Source of the DNA: Pseudonocardia sp. EC080619-01 | Lineage (GTDB): Bacteria; Actinomycetota; Actinomycetes; Mycobacteriales; Pseudonocardiaceae | NCBI RefSeq assembly: GCF_001420995.1 | Contig: NZ_CP012185.1 | Coordinates: 248,001 to 312,000 of the forward strand | Reading direction: 5' to 3' | DNA: 64,000 nt | In this document: piece by piece, positions 11,182 through 20,702 of the stretch | Layout of the letters: every line of letters starts with the position of its first letter | How positions within the stretch are numbered: the first letter of the stretch is position 1 | Program-made: the position numbers and the translations under genes | The notes under the pieces: model-generated | Database searches by the model: none | Told to the model about the DNA's origin: nothing | The model's input: the letters and a program-made list of their open reading frames with translations, nothing else

Positions 11182-12363
11182 TCAGTCGAGCCACAGGTGC
11201 TCGGGGTGGCCGTGGCTGAGGAAGTCGTGGTGCGAGATCTCCCAGCCGTAGGCGCCCGCCGCCTCGAACACGAGCACGTCGCCCGGCCGGATCCGGGCGA
11301 CGTGCTCGGCCGCCAGGACGTCCTTCGGCGTGCACAGCTCCCCGCAGACGGTCACGTGCTCGTCGACCAGCTCCGGGCGTGGCAGGCCGGAGTCCCACCG
11401 CTCGACCGGGACGACCTGGAACGGGTGGCTGTGCTGCCAGGACGACGGCAGGCGGAACTGGTGGGTGCCCCCGCGGACCAGCGCGTAGGCCTGTCCGTGG
11501 TTGCGTTTCACGTCGAGGACCTCGACGGCGTAGGCGCCGCACCGGGCGACGAGGAAGCGCCCGCACTCGAAGTCGATCTCGGTCCAGTGCGGGGGCAGGG
11601 TGTCCACCCAGTCGTGCAGGCCACGCGTGAACGCGTCCCAGTCGAACGGCGTGTCCAGGTCGGAGTAGTCGACGCCGATTCCGCCGCCCACGTCGACGAC
11701 GGAGCACCGCAGGCCGTGGCGCCGCTCCCAGCCGAGCACGGTGTCGCGGTAGAGCGCGAGCATCTCCAGGTGGTCGGTGTGGGACAGGTTGTTCGACAGC
11801 GAGTGCAGGTGGAACCCGGTGAGCCGGATGCCGGGCAGCGTGGTCGCGGCCGTGACGACCGCGTCCAGGTCGCTCTCGTCGACGCCGAACTGGGTGGGGC
11901 GCCCGGCCATCGCGAGGGTCGCGGTCGGGAACGGCCCGGCGAGGTTCACCCGCAGCAGCACCTCGGCCGTCGCACCGGCCGCGACGGCCTCCCGGGAGAC
12001 CCGGTGCAGGCCGAGCAAGCTCTCGACGTGGAACCGCGCGACGCCGGCCGCGAGCCCGGCGCGGATCTCCGCCGGTGTCGGTACGGGTCCGCCCATCAGC
12101 ACCGGGGTGGCCGGCGCGGCGGCGCGCACCTTGGCGAGCTCCCCGCCGGAGGCGACCTCGAACCCGTGGACGTGGTCGGCGGCCGCGGCCAGCAGCGGAG
12201 CGGCGCTGTTCGCCTTGACCGCGTAGTACATCCGGCAGGGCTCGGGCAGTGCCCCCACGACCGTCCCGAGGTGCGTGCGCAGCGCGGCGAGGTCATAGGC
12301 GTAGAGGCACAGCGGCTCGCCGCCGCCGGCCCGCTCGTGCACCAGTGCGGTCAGGTCACGCAT
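11182..12363 (-). CDS. sbnH: SbnH-like PLP-dependent decarboxylase
   Basis: 393 residues, alanine racemase / diaminopimelate decarboxylase fold type III. In staphyloferrin B synthesis SbnH decarboxylates the citryl-diaminopropionate intermediate to the diaminoethane form. The PLP lysine lies in MYYAVKANS (about residue 48); HLHSLSNN and GGGIGVDYSDL bind the cofactor phosphate; the second catalytic region reads ELCTPKDVLAAE with the conserved Cys. The ATG at 12363 overlaps the end of sbnG. It is the last gene of the operon and ends 10 bases from the convergent sbnB stop. Confidence 0.88.
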   Translation of the reverse strand: MRDLTALVHERAGGGEPLCLYAYDLAALRTHLGTVVGALPEPCRMYYAVKANSAAPLLAAAADHVHGFEVASGGELAKVRAAAPATPVLMGGPVPTPAEIRAGLAAGVARFHVESLLGLHRVSREAVAAGATAEVLLRVNLAGPFPTATLAMAGRPTQFGVDESDLDAVVTAATTLPGIRLTGFHLHSLSNNLSHTDHLEMLALYRDTVLGWERRHGLRCSVVDVGGGIGVDYSDLDTPFDWDAFTRGLHDWVDTLPPHWTEIDFECGRFLVARCGAYAVEVLDVKRNHGQAYALVRGGTHQFRLPSSWQHSHPFQVVPVERWDSGLPRPELVDEHVTVCGELCTPKDVLAAEHVARIRPGDVLVFEAAGAYGWEISHHDFLSHGHPEHLWLD

Positions 12364-13126
12364 CGGCGTCCTCCGGTCCGGGTTCGCGGTGGTGTGCCAG
12401 GTGGGCGCGCAGGGCCCGCGCGGTGAGGCCCTGGTCCTCGCCGAGCACGAAGGCACGGACCCCGGCGTCCCGCCATGCCCGGTGGTCGGCGGGGACCCGC
12501 GGGATCGCGCAGAACGGGACCCCGGCCCGTGCACAGGCCGCGGCCGTCGCCCGGACGGCGACGACGACGTCGGGATGGCGGGTCTGCCAGGTCACCCCCA
12601 GCGACTGCGAGAGATCGGCGGCGCCCTCCAGCACCAGGTCGATACCGGGTTCGGCGAGGATCGCGTCGATGCCGGCGACCGCCTCGGCGTCCTCGATCAT
12701 CGGCACGACCAGGGGCCGGGCGTTCGCAACGTAGTTCCCCAGGTCGACGCGGCCGTAGCCGGCGATGCGACCGCCGGCCAGGGACCGCATGCCCTCCGGC
12801 GCGTAGCGGGCGGCGCGGACGGCGCGGCGCGCGTCCAGCGGCCCGCGCACGTGCGGGACGACGACGCCGTGCGCACCGGCGTCGAGCACCCGCCCGATCG
12901 CGCCGGGGTCGTCCTCCGGCACGCGAACCAGCGGGGCGATCCCGAAGGCCTCGGCCGCCCGGATCATGTGCATCAGCGTCTGCGGGTCGACCAGCGTGTG
13001 CTCGGTGTCGAGGATCGCGAAGTCGAACCCCGCGGCGGCGACCATCTCCACCATCGTCGGCGAGGGGACGGAGACGAACAGGCCGTACACCTCCCGGCCG
13101 GACGCGAGTGCCTCACGCACGGGCAC
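12356..13126 (-). CDS. sbnG: SbnG-like citrate synthase (HpcH/HpaI aldolase fold)
   Basis: 256 residues, nearly the length of staphylococcal SbnG (about 259). SbnG makes citrate from oxaloacetate and acetyl-CoA for the siderophore, independent of the TCA cycle. Family motifs are present: FAILDTEHTLVDPQ (about residue 38), a glycine-rich HGVVVPHVRGP (about 85), PMIEDAEAV with the metal-ligand Glu (about 145) and EGAADLSQSLG with the second acidic ligand (about 170). GTG start; it overlaps sbnF by 14 bases and sbnH by 8. Related aldolases share these motifs, but the neighbourhood makes SbnG the best reading. Confidence 0.85.
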   Translation of the reverse strand: MPVREALASGREVYGLFVSVPSPTMVEMVAAAGFDFAILDTEHTLVDPQTLMHMIRAAEAFGIAPLVRVPEDDPGAIGRVLDAGAHGVVVPHVRGPLDARRAVRAARYAPEGMRSLAGGRIAGYGRVDLGNYVANARPLVVPMIEDAEAVAGIDAILAEPGIDLVLEGAADLSQSLGVTWQTRHPDVVVAVRATAAACARAGVPFCAIPRVPADHRAWRDAGVRAFVLGEDQGLTARALRAHLAHHREPGPEDADA

Positions 13127-14855
13127 CCACCGCGGCCCACTCGTTGCGCACCCGGCGCAGGCGCGGCTCGGTGTCGGGGTGCAGGCGGCGTGAGGTCAGC
13201 TTCTCCACCTCGAGGGTCGGGGCGAACACGTCGAACGTCGCCATCCGGTCCGCCACGTCGGGATGCCCGTCGGCGTGCGCACGCACCGCGCCGACGACCT
13301 CGGCCCAGAAGTCGGCCTCGGCCAGGCCGTACTCGACCTCGAGCAGGTGTGCCAGGTCGGCGAGGTTGACGAAGCACAGCGCGTCGAGCAGGAAGCCGGT
13401 GACCTGCGCGGGATCGTCGGTCTCCAGGAACGAGTTCGCGTTGCCGTGGTGGGCGGGCGGGGACTCCAGCTCGGGGCAGGCGCCGGGATCGGCGAGCAGG
13501 GCGCGGGAGAAGCGCACACCGTCGTGGAAGTCCTTCAACGCCACCCGCACCGGCCGGCCGCCGGAGTGCACGAGCAGCATGTTCTGCGCGTGCGACTCCA
13601 GCGCGACGCCGTGCCGCACGAGCAGGTGTACCAAGGGCACGACCGTGGTCGCGGCCAGCGCCCGCACCCAGTCGCGGGCACCGTGGGCACGGATCCACGG
13701 GTCGACCACCGGAACCCCCTCGACCGAACGAGCGGTCAGTCCGGCGAACCCGACGGCGTGCTCCCCCGGGTCGAGGTGGGTGTGCAGGCTCTCCCGCCAG
13801 ATCACCGAGAGCGCGCCCTCCCGGTCGCGTTCCAGCGGTCCGGCACCGTCCCCGATCGCGACCCCCAGCACCTCGCGCAGCACGATCACCCGCAGCCGGC
13901 CACCGAGGACCGGGTCCCCGGCGACGATCCCGGCCAGCCAGTCCGAGACCCGGGCGGCGTTGCGCACCGTGTACGGCGCGAGACCGCGGGCGGTCGAGGT
14001 GTTGGTGATCGACAGCGACAGCTTCGGCGACGGCAGATGCGGAGCGTCGACGCAGGCCAGCGTGCGGATGGAGGCCTGCGGCCGGTAGTCGTGGCCGTCG
14101 TCGCCGAGCACCTGCAGCGCTCCGGAGGCGAGCTCGGGGGCGAACGCCCGCGCGATCACGGTGCGCCACTGCCACGGGTGGACCGGGATCAGCACGCGCC
14201 CGGGCGGGGGGATGATCGGCCCGCCGTCGAGCTGGGCGGCCCACAGCGCGGCGGGGTCGCTCCCGACCCGGGCGGTCGCCGACGCGCCGACCGAGGCGAT
14301 CGCCGGGTCGGCCGCCAGCCACAGCGGGCGCACGGTCGGCGCGAACTCGGGTCCGTAGGCGAGCTGGTCGCGGACGTCGAACCCGAGCCGTGACTTGTAC
14401 GCCGGGTGGTAGCGGTGCCCGTCACCGGCGCGGGACTCGAGCACGTCGTGCCCGGCTCCGGGGTCGACCGGTCCCGGTGTGCGGGCGTGGCGCGCCAGCG
14501 CGTCCTTGAGGACGGTCTCCTCCAGCTCACGGGCGAAGCCGGGCAGCCGGGCCGGATCGGCGTCGAGCACCGCCGCGACCTCGTCGAGGAAGCGGCTCGG
14601 TGAGGTGGCGGGTACGCCGTCGCGCAGCACCGGCCCGTCCAGCCGGACGCGGCCGAACCCGTGCTCGCGGGCCGTGGCGGTGTACACCGCGCGCCCGCGC
14701 ACGATGCAGGTGTCGCCGTCGCGCTCGTACCGGACCGCGCCCTCGGCGATCAGCGACTCCAGCAGCTGGGCGAGCACCCGGTGGCGGACGGCGACGGCGG
14801 ACGGGGCCGCCAGCGCCTCGGCGACGAACGTCGCGTCGTACGGATCGGGGCTCAT
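13113..14855 (-). CDS. sbnF: IucA/IucC-family NIS siderophore synthetase, SbnF position
   Basis: 580 residues, the size of NRPS-independent siderophore (NIS) synthetases, which adenylate a carboxylate and form an amide. Family blocks are clear: GHRYHPAYKSRLGF (about residue 175), VHPWQWRTVIARAF (about 250), SIRTLACVDAPHLPSPKLSLSI shown here as PSPKLSLSITNTSTARGL (about 285), and ESHAQNMLLV in the C-terminal fingers domain (about 430). Gene order equals that of sbnF in Staphylococcus aureus, where the enzyme adds the second diaminopropionate. It overlaps sbnE by four bases. Which of the three synthetases does which step is inferred from order only. Confidence 0.85.
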   Translation of the reverse strand: MSPDPYDATFVAEALAAPSAVAVRHRVLAQLLESLIAEGAVRYERDGDTCIVRGRAVYTATAREHGFGRVRLDGPVLRDGVPATSPSRFLDEVAAVLDADPARLPGFARELEETVLKDALARHARTPGPVDPGAGHDVLESRAGDGHRYHPAYKSRLGFDVRDQLAYGPEFAPTVRPLWLAADPAIASVGASATARVGSDPAALWAAQLDGGPIIPPPGRVLIPVHPWQWRTVIARAFAPELASGALQVLGDDGHDYRPQASIRTLACVDAPHLPSPKLSLSITNTSTARGLAPYTVRNAARVSDWLAGIVAGDPVLGGRLRVIVLREVLGVAIGDGAGPLERDREGALSVIWRESLHTHLDPGEHAVGFAGLTARSVEGVPVVDPWIRAHGARDWVRALAATTVVPLVHLLVRHGVALESHAQNMLLVHSGGRPVRVALKDFHDGVRFSRALLADPGACPELESPPAHHGNANSFLETDDPAQVTGFLLDALCFVNLADLAHLLEVEYGLAEADFWAEVVGAVRAHADGHPDVADRMATFDVFAPTLEVEKLTSRRLHPDTEPRLRRVRNEWAAVGARA

Positions 14856-16444
14856 CGGGCGGCCTCCCGGAGGGGGTTGGGGATCTCGACGTAGTCGGGG
14901 CGTTCACCGCGCCCGCCGACGCGGGCGGCGAGGTTCGCCTTGGCCGGCAGGGTGGCGTCGGTGGTCAGCGCGGTCGCCGACGGCGAGCCGGCTGCGGCGA
15001 GCTCGGCCGACGCCACCGCCCACAGCTGCGCCTCGGTCGGGGTCCCGGCCCGGGCGAGGGTGGCGAGCAGGTGGGCGAGGTGATTGGTGATCACGTGGTA
15101 GCGCAGCCGCTGCCACGCCTCGGCGCGGTCGTAGAGCAGCGGGGACCCCGTCTCCAGGGTCGCGCCGGCGGCGCCGTCCCGGGCGACGTGGGTCCCCTCC
15201 ATGTCGCGGACCTGGAACAGTTCCGGCCGGCCGTCGCGGGTCACGAGCAGCGAGTTCTGCACGTGGGCCTCGAAACCGATGCCGTACCGGTCGAAGATCC
15301 GCAGCAGCGGCAGGATCGCGATCGACAGGTGCCGGCGCACCCAGTCCTCGGTGTCCCCGCCGGCGGCACGCACCAGCCCGGCCAGTGCCGGGGCCTGACC
15401 GTCGGGGCCGTCCTCGAGCAGTCCGGCGAGCACGGCGGCGTCGGGGTGGGGTGGGTCGCGGAACAGCACGGTCAGGCCGTCCGCGAGGTCGGCGCCGCCG
15501 ATCCTGGGGTCGATCCCGCGGGCCCCGGTCTCGACGAGGATCTCGAACCCGGGATGCTCGCGGGCGGGGTCGACGGCCGTGACCAGTGCCCCGGCGGCGA
15601 GCGCGCGCCGGACGTGCTCGGCCGGGTTGGTCCGCACGAAGTGGGTGATCCGTACCCCGAGCGGCAGCTTCCACGTCGACGGGGCCCCCGGCGCGGCGAC
15701 GGTGCGCACCGATGAGGTGGGACGGACCTGCGGTCCACGGGGCCCCAGCGCCCGCAGCCGCCCGTCGGCCAACAGCTCGGCGCCGCGCGGGTGGACGGCG
15801 AGCCAGCGCGCCTGCCAGGGGTGCACGGGCAGGACCGGCCACCCGTCCCCGGCAGGTTCGAGACCCCAGTCGCCGTCGGCGACGCGGTGGTCGGCGACCA
15901 GCGCCGGGTCGACGGCGACGTGGTCGAGCCGGAACCCCGCGCCCAGCTCGGGGGCATAGGCGAGCAGATCGTCGTCGCTGAAGCCGACCGCGCTCTTGGG
16001 TGTCGGGTGGAACGGGTGCCCGCGCAGCAGCGACTGCTCCGAGCTGCGCCGGTCCCAGTCGTCGCGCGAGCCCGCGAGGTAGCGTGCAGTACGCGCGGTG
16101 CTGTCGGCGATCTCGTCGGCCAGCACCAGGGCACGTTCTGCCGCGCCGGCGGCCGCGAGCACGGCGTCGACGACGACCCGGTGCGCCACCGGGGTCCCGC
16201 CGGCGCCGGTGACCGTGCCGGCGAAGCAGTGGTGTCCCGACGGCGACGCCACGGTCACCTCCGCGATCAACCCCGGCCCCGGCACCGGCAGTCGGACCGG
16301 GCCGGGCACGGTCACCGCGGTTCCGGTCTCGCGCAACAACGATCGCAGTAGACGTTCCCGGGTGGCGGCCTCGGCGGCCGCCACATCGCGGCGATCCCGG
16401 GGGTCGGCCGGGCCCTCGGCGGACACAGCGGTCACGGACGTCAT
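14852..16444 (-). CDS. sbnE: IucA/IucC-family NIS siderophore synthetase, SbnE position
   Basis: 530 residues. NIS motifs: GHPFHPTPKSAVGFSD (about residue 155), VLPVHPWQARWL (about 225), VRTVAAPGAPSTWKLPLGVR with STWKLPLGVRITHFVRTN (about 265) and EAHVQNSLLV (about 400). In staphyloferrin B synthesis SbnE starts the chain by joining citrate to diaminopropionate. It is somewhat shorter than staphylococcal SbnE (about 578) because its first 100 residues are compact. Four-base overlaps join it to sbnD upstream and sbnF downstream, so it belongs to one translationally coupled operon. Confidence 0.85.
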   Translation of the reverse strand: MTSVTAVSAEGPADPRDRRDVAAAEAATRERLLRSLLRETGTAVTVPGPVRLPVPGPGLIAEVTVASPSGHHCFAGTVTGAGGTPVAHRVVVDAVLAAAGAAERALVLADEIADSTARTARYLAGSRDDWDRRSSEQSLLRGHPFHPTPKSAVGFSDDDLLAYAPELGAGFRLDHVAVDPALVADHRVADGDWGLEPAGDGWPVLPVHPWQARWLAVHPRGAELLADGRLRALGPRGPQVRPTSSVRTVAAPGAPSTWKLPLGVRITHFVRTNPAEHVRRALAAGALVTAVDPAREHPGFEILVETGARGIDPRIGGADLADGLTVLFRDPPHPDAAVLAGLLEDGPDGQAPALAGLVRAAGGDTEDWVRRHLSIAILPLLRIFDRYGIGFEAHVQNSLLVTRDGRPELFQVRDMEGTHVARDGAAGATLETGSPLLYDRAEAWQRLRYHVITNHLAHLLATLARAGTPTEAQLWAVASAELAAAGSPSATALTTDATLPAKANLAARVGGRGERPDYVEIPNPLREAAR

Positions 16445-17697
16445 CGGGCGGTCGCCTCCACAACAGGTCGGCCGGCACTCGCCGCGAGGCCGGCGGAGAT
16501 CAGAAACAGGGCACCTACCACGGCGAACGCGGCGGTGCCGTCGAGCAGCGTCACAGCGAGGGCGGCCACGGCGGGACCGATCACCTGGCCGAGGTCGAGC
16601 ACGGCGGTGCCGGCACCGACTGCGGTGCCGCGGGCCCGTTCCGCGGAGGCGGTGACGACTTGGTGCAGCACCGCGGGGATCACCGCGGCCGCACAGAATC
16701 CCTGGAGCAGGCGCAGCGGTACGAGTAGCTCCGGGTCGGCGGGCAGCGCCTGCAGCGACGTCGCGACGGCGAGTCCCAGCGCGGCCGGGACGAGCACCCG
16801 GATCGCGACCGGCCGCCCGCGACCAGCCGCGCGGTCGGTCCGCGCACCCCAGAACCGGGCCGCCGGCAGGGACGCCGCCCAGGTCAGCGCCTGGAGCAAC
16901 CCGACCCAGAACGCCGCCTGCGACGGCCCTCCGACGAGGAGCGCGACCTGCGGGGCGAACAGCACCACCAGGCCGAACACCCCGGCCTGAGCCGCGAGCC
17001 CGCCGGCGAGCGCCCGCGTAGTGGCGCGCGAGCCCACAAGCCCGCGCATCACCAGGAGGGTGCGCGGGCGTTCGGCGGCCGACTCGGCTGAGGCCGGCTC
17101 GTGCAGCAGACCCAGTGCGAACAGCGCCGACACCACGAGCAGTGTCGCGACCGCGGTGAAAACCACCTCATAGCCGAGCACACCAGCGGCGGTGCCTCCC
17201 GCGAGCGGGCCGACCAGGGACCCTGCGGCAGTGGCACCGAAGAGGCTGCCCAAGCTGCGCCCTCGCCGATCGGCAGGGCTCAGAACAGTCGCGTAGACCG
17301 CCGTAGCAGCGAGCACCCCACCAAACGCGCCCTGCGCGATCCGGCAGAGCAGAAACTGCACAGGAGTGTCGGCCAGGGCCATCGCCCCGACGGCGACGGC
17401 GAGCCCGAGCAGGGCCCGCACCACCATCCTGCGACGCCCGAATCGGTCCCCGAGTGCTCCCCACAACGGGGCGGACACCACCTGGCTCAGCGCAGGCGCC
17501 GCCAGGCAGGCAGCGGTCCACCACGGGACCGCTGCGGGCCCGGCGCCCAGCTCGGCCAGCCGCAGCGGGAGCAGGGGCACCACGACGGTGAGACCGGCCA
17601 CGGCGGCAAACTGGCCGAACCAGACCACCCGCCGCGCGCGGACCACATGCTGGCCCGCGTCCAGTGACGCCGGGGCGATACCGACGTCTTCCGTCAC
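16441..17697 (-). CDS. sbnD: SbnD-like MFS siderophore exporter
   Basis: 418 residues with 12 predicted membrane helices. The cytoplasmic loop motif between helices 2 and 3 reads GALGDRFGRRRM (about residue 75), the classic MFS motif A, and GQVIGPAVAALAV lies near the C-terminal half. The GTG start at 17697 overlaps the sbnC stop by four bases; an apparent 130-residue extension upstream is only out-of-frame sbnC. In Staphylococcus aureus SbnD exports newly made staphyloferrin B and sits between sbnC and sbnE, exactly as here. Confidence 0.85.
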   Translation of the reverse strand: MTEDVGIAPASLDAGQHVVRARRVVWFGQFAAVAGLTVVVPLLPLRLAELGAGPAAVPWWTAACLAAPALSQVVSAPLWGALGDRFGRRRMVVRALLGLAVAVGAMALADTPVQFLLCRIAQGAFGGVLAATAVYATVLSPADRRGRSLGSLFGATAAGSLVGPLAGGTAAGVLGYEVVFTAVATLLVVSALFALGLLHEPASAESAAERPRTLLVMRGLVGSRATTRALAGGLAAQAGVFGLVVLFAPQVALLVGGPSQAAFWVGLLQALTWAASLPAARFWGARTDRAAGRGRPVAIRVLVPAALGLAVATSLQALPADPELLVPLRLLQGFCAAAVIPAVLHQVVTASAERARGTAVGAGTAVLDLGQVIGPAVAALAVTLLDGTAAFAVVGALFLISAGLAASAGRPVVEATAR

Positions 17698-19508
17698 GTC
17701 GCAACCCTCAGGCGTAACGGGTTCGTGATCGCGACGACGCCTGCGGGCATGCTGACTCCCGACGACGGCCCCCTCTCCAGAAGCGGCCCCAGCACCGCCC
17801 GCGCGGGCCAAGTCGGTCGCTCCAGCATCAGGTCGGTGATCGAGGCGCGGATCTCGTCCGGCGGCTCGGCCACCGCGATCGCATCGGTGACAGCGTCGCC
17901 CAGCGTCGCCCACCACTGTGACTCGGGCAGGTCGAAGTGGCGGTCGAGCGCCACCGCGATCGCACGCAGCGACACCTGCACCACCAGGGTCTGGAGGTAG
18001 CCGACCAGCTCTTCGGGGCTGTCGAGCAGCAGCGACTGTCGCACACCTGGGGCGATCCGGTAGCCGGGGTCCGGGGTTCCCGCCGCCCGAGCCCACGGCC
18101 GGTACACCCGCAGCGTGTCGTGGTCGCGCAGGACCAGCCGCCGTAGCCGGGTTGGCCCCCCCGCGACCGACTCGAACTCACCGACGACGTTCTGCCCGTG
18201 CATCTCGGGAAGCAACCCGTGGCCGAGAAAGCCGAACGCCACGCTCAGCACGTCAGTGGTGAGCGCGCGCAGGAACCGTCGCGCCGTAGCCACGTCGGTG
18301 ACACCGAGCGGCGGGCCCAGCACATCCCACTCGTGTGCGCCGAGTGCGGCCAGCGGTAGCGGGATCCCGTCGCCGAAGTCCGGGTAGTGCCGGACCTGAG
18401 CGGCGAGATGCCCAGGCCGATCGTCGAACTCATCGGAGCCATCAGGTAGGGCGAACCCGGCCCAGTCACTCTCGTCGACGATCCCGACCCGCGCGGCGAG
18501 CCGAGGGTCGGCGCCCAGCACAGTGCCGATCACACCCGCAGCCCGGTCACCGTGATCGAGATGGCGCGGCGGCAACAAGCGGGCCGCTCCGAGGGTGGAC
18601 ACCCCCAGTGGCAACTTCAGGTGCCGCAGCGGTTCCCCAGGCAGGGCGAGCGTGCGCAGCGACGCTGTCGGGACACCGTGACCGGCCGGGCCGAGAGGCA
18701 CGATGACGCCCTCGGCCAGCTCGTCGGCGAACACGGCGGGCAGCACGTGCTCCAGGTCGTAGGGGTGCACCGGCAGCGCCCGGTGGCGGTCGGCGTCCCG
18801 TTCGGCGAGCAGCGTGCGAATCCGGGCGGCACCGTCCGCGTCCAGGACGAGATCGATCAGCTCGTCCGGACCGGCGTGCGGACCCCGTCGCACGTGGTCC
18901 TCGCGCACACCGACCCACGCCAGTTCGACCGGGCCCGACGCGGTCGGGCCGAAGCGCACGAGGTCGCGGTCGGTCCAGCCGGACACGGCCCGGGCCGTCG
19001 GATGGAACGGACGACCTCGAGTCGCGGCGAGCATCTCGCCGCCGAGCAACATCTGTCCCGCGCTACCCCGGCCCGCGCTCGGCAACGGATCGGGCATCCG
19101 TGCGCGGCCGGCCCGCACAACGTGCGCGTGCACGACCGCGGTACGCAGTTCCGCGAGTGTGGTCTCGAGGTGTCCGGTCGGGCCCGCGGGATCAGTCGCG
19201 ACCAGCAGCTCCAGCATCTGGTCGGGGCCGACAGGGCGGACCGATCCGCCATCGCTATAGTACCAGACCTGCCCCCCGGCGTAGCGGCTGTGTGTCAGAG
19301 GACCGCCATCGACCGCGGCCCAGGTCAGCGACCCTCCGCCGGGGAGGTCGACGCGCACCCACCGATCGTGGACTGTTCTGAGGGTTTCCGGCACCCAAGT
19401 GGGGGCGGGGCCGGGCGTGCAGGCGTCCAGCCCCCACAGCCCCTCCGTGGTTGCTGCCTCCAGCAGGTCGGCGATAACTTCCTGCCCGGGAGGGGGCAGA
19501 TTGCTCAC
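17694..19508 (-). CDS. sbnC: IucA/IucC-family NIS siderophore synthetase, SbnC position
   Basis: 604 residues, the longest of the three NIS synthetases here. Motifs: GRPFHPTARAVSGW (about residue 165), ALPVHPYDLEHVLPA (about 245), ASLRTLALPGEPLRHLKLPLG with LRHLKLPLGVSTLGAARLLP (about 290) and EMHGQNVVGEF (about 440). In the staphylococcal pathway SbnC performs the last condensation, with 2-oxoglutarate. It overlaps both sbnA and sbnD by four bases. It could equally accept a different terminal acid, because the sequence alone does not fix the substrate. Confidence 0.85.
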   Translation of the reverse strand: MSNLPPPGQEVIADLLEAATTEGLWGLDACTPGPAPTWVPETLRTVHDRWVRVDLPGGGSLTWAAVDGGPLTHSRYAGGQVWYYSDGGSVRPVGPDQMLELLVATDPAGPTGHLETTLAELRTAVVHAHVVRAGRARMPDPLPSAGRGSAGQMLLGGEMLAATRGRPFHPTARAVSGWTDRDLVRFGPTASGPVELAWVGVREDHVRRGPHAGPDELIDLVLDADGAARIRTLLAERDADRHRALPVHPYDLEHVLPAVFADELAEGVIVPLGPAGHGVPTASLRTLALPGEPLRHLKLPLGVSTLGAARLLPPRHLDHGDRAAGVIGTVLGADPRLAARVGIVDESDWAGFALPDGSDEFDDRPGHLAAQVRHYPDFGDGIPLPLAALGAHEWDVLGPPLGVTDVATARRFLRALTTDVLSVAFGFLGHGLLPEMHGQNVVGEFESVAGGPTRLRRLVLRDHDTLRVYRPWARAAGTPDPGYRIAPGVRQSLLLDSPEELVGYLQTLVVQVSLRAIAVALDRHFDLPESQWWATLGDAVTDAIAVAEPPDEIRASITDLMLERPTWPARAVLGPLLERGPSSGVSMPAGVVAITNPLRLRVAT

Positions 19509-20542
19509 GCCGTTCCCCCCACGACACGCCGCTGCGGGCCGGTGGCGCCACGACCTGCGCGAACCCGGGCGCGTTCCAACCAGGCGTCGTCGTAGACGCG
19601 GTCGAGATAGCGGTCCCCGCGGTCGGGGAACAGGCAGACCACGCGGGCGGGCCGAGGTAACGACGGCAGGATCCGCCGGACTGCGGCGACCACCGAGCCC
19701 GTCGATCCACCGGCGAAGATCGCTTCCTCGAGCAGCAGGTCGCGGCAGGCCTCGGCGGCGGTGGCGTCGTCGATGTGCACAACGTCGTCGATCTCCTCCG
19801 GGCTGTGCAGCTCCGGCACTCGCCCGGCGCCGGCGCCGGGCAACTCACGGGTCCCCGGTGGTGACGGCCGGTCGCCGGAGAAGATCACCGAGCCGACGGC
19901 GTCGACGGCGACCACCCGCATCTGCGGTGCATGCTCACGCAACCGGCGGGCGCAGCCGAGGATGCTGCCGGTAGTGCTGACCGGGGCGACGAGCACGGTC
20001 GGTGGGCAGACGAGGTCCTCGGCCAGCTCGGCGCCGGTTCCGTGGTAGTGGGCAAGCCAGTTGCGGTCGTTGGCGTACTGGTTGATCCAGACGGCACCTG
20101 TGGAGTTGACGATCTCGCGGACCCGGGCCAGCCGGGCGCCCAGGTACCCGCCGACCTCCGCGGGCTCGGTGACGCGCTCGACGTCGGCGCCGAGCGACTC
20201 CATGATTGCCAAGTTGGCCGCCGACGCCATTGGATCCACCACGCAGGTGAAGTGCAGGCCGTGGATGCGGGCGACCATCGCGATTGCCACGCCAAAGTTC
20301 CCGGAGCTGGACTCGACGAGTCTGTCCCCAGGTCTGATGCTGCCATCCGCCAGACCGTTGCCGATGATGTGCTGGGCCGAGCGGTCCTTCATGCTGCCGC
20401 CCGGGTTGAGCAGCTCCATCTTCGCGAGCACCTCGACGTCGTGCTCTGGGAAGAGCCGACTCAGCGCGACCAGCGGAGTGCGTCCGATGTGGTCGAGCAC
20501 GCTGTCGAGGATCGGTTCGGCCTCCACGTGAGTGTGGGCCAC
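19505..20542 (-). CDS. sbnA: SbnA-like ACEGA synthase (PLP enzyme of the cysteine synthase family)
   Basis: 345 residues. SbnA condenses O-phosphoserine with glutamate to ACEGA, the precursor of diaminopropionate. The PLP lysine is in NPGGSMKDRSA (about residue 51), with the cofactor loop ESSSGNFGVAIA (about 80) and a phosphate-binding segment PVSTTGSILGCAR (about 185). A GTG start at 20542 follows a strong GGAGG (20549-20553). It is the first gene of the acdefgh operon. No iron box was found in the 160 bases upstream, so transcription may begin at the binding-protein gene. Confidence 0.88.
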   Translation of the reverse strand: MAHTHVEAEPILDSVLDHIGRTPLVALSRLFPEHDVEVLAKMELLNPGGSMKDRSAQHIIGNGLADGSIRPGDRLVESSSGNFGVAIAMVARIHGLHFTCVVDPMASAANLAIMESLGADVERVTEPAEVGGYLGARLARVREIVNSTGAVWINQYANDRNWLAHYHGTGAELAEDLVCPPTVLVAPVSTTGSILGCARRLREHAPQMRVVAVDAVGSVIFSGDRPSPPGTRELPGAGAGRVPELHSPEEIDDVVHIDDATAAEACRDLLLEEAIFAGGSTGSVVAAVRRILPSLPRPARVVCLFPDRGDRYLDRVYDDAWLERARVRAGRGATGPQRRVVGGTA

Positions 20543-20702
20543 TCGTGCCTCCTGCTCTCAGCCAGGAAGAAGTCCTGGGGTTGTTTGTTGCACAGGGATG
20601 ACGATCGTGGGGTGGGCCCGTCCGGGTCCACTGTGGTCACTCTTGGCCAACCGCCGTGCACGACGTCGTCGGCGTCGTCACACGGCCACCCGGTCGACGT
20701 GG

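Noticed and set aside
11197..12426. A 409-codon open frame on the + strand
   Set aside because: Antisense to sbnH; composition is Val/Gly/Arg rich with no motif, while sbnH has complete PLP-enzyme signatures.
16441..18096. A 551-codon version of the exporter gene
   Set aside because: The first 130 codons are the sbnC gene in another frame; GTG 17697 with the four-base overlap is the natural start.
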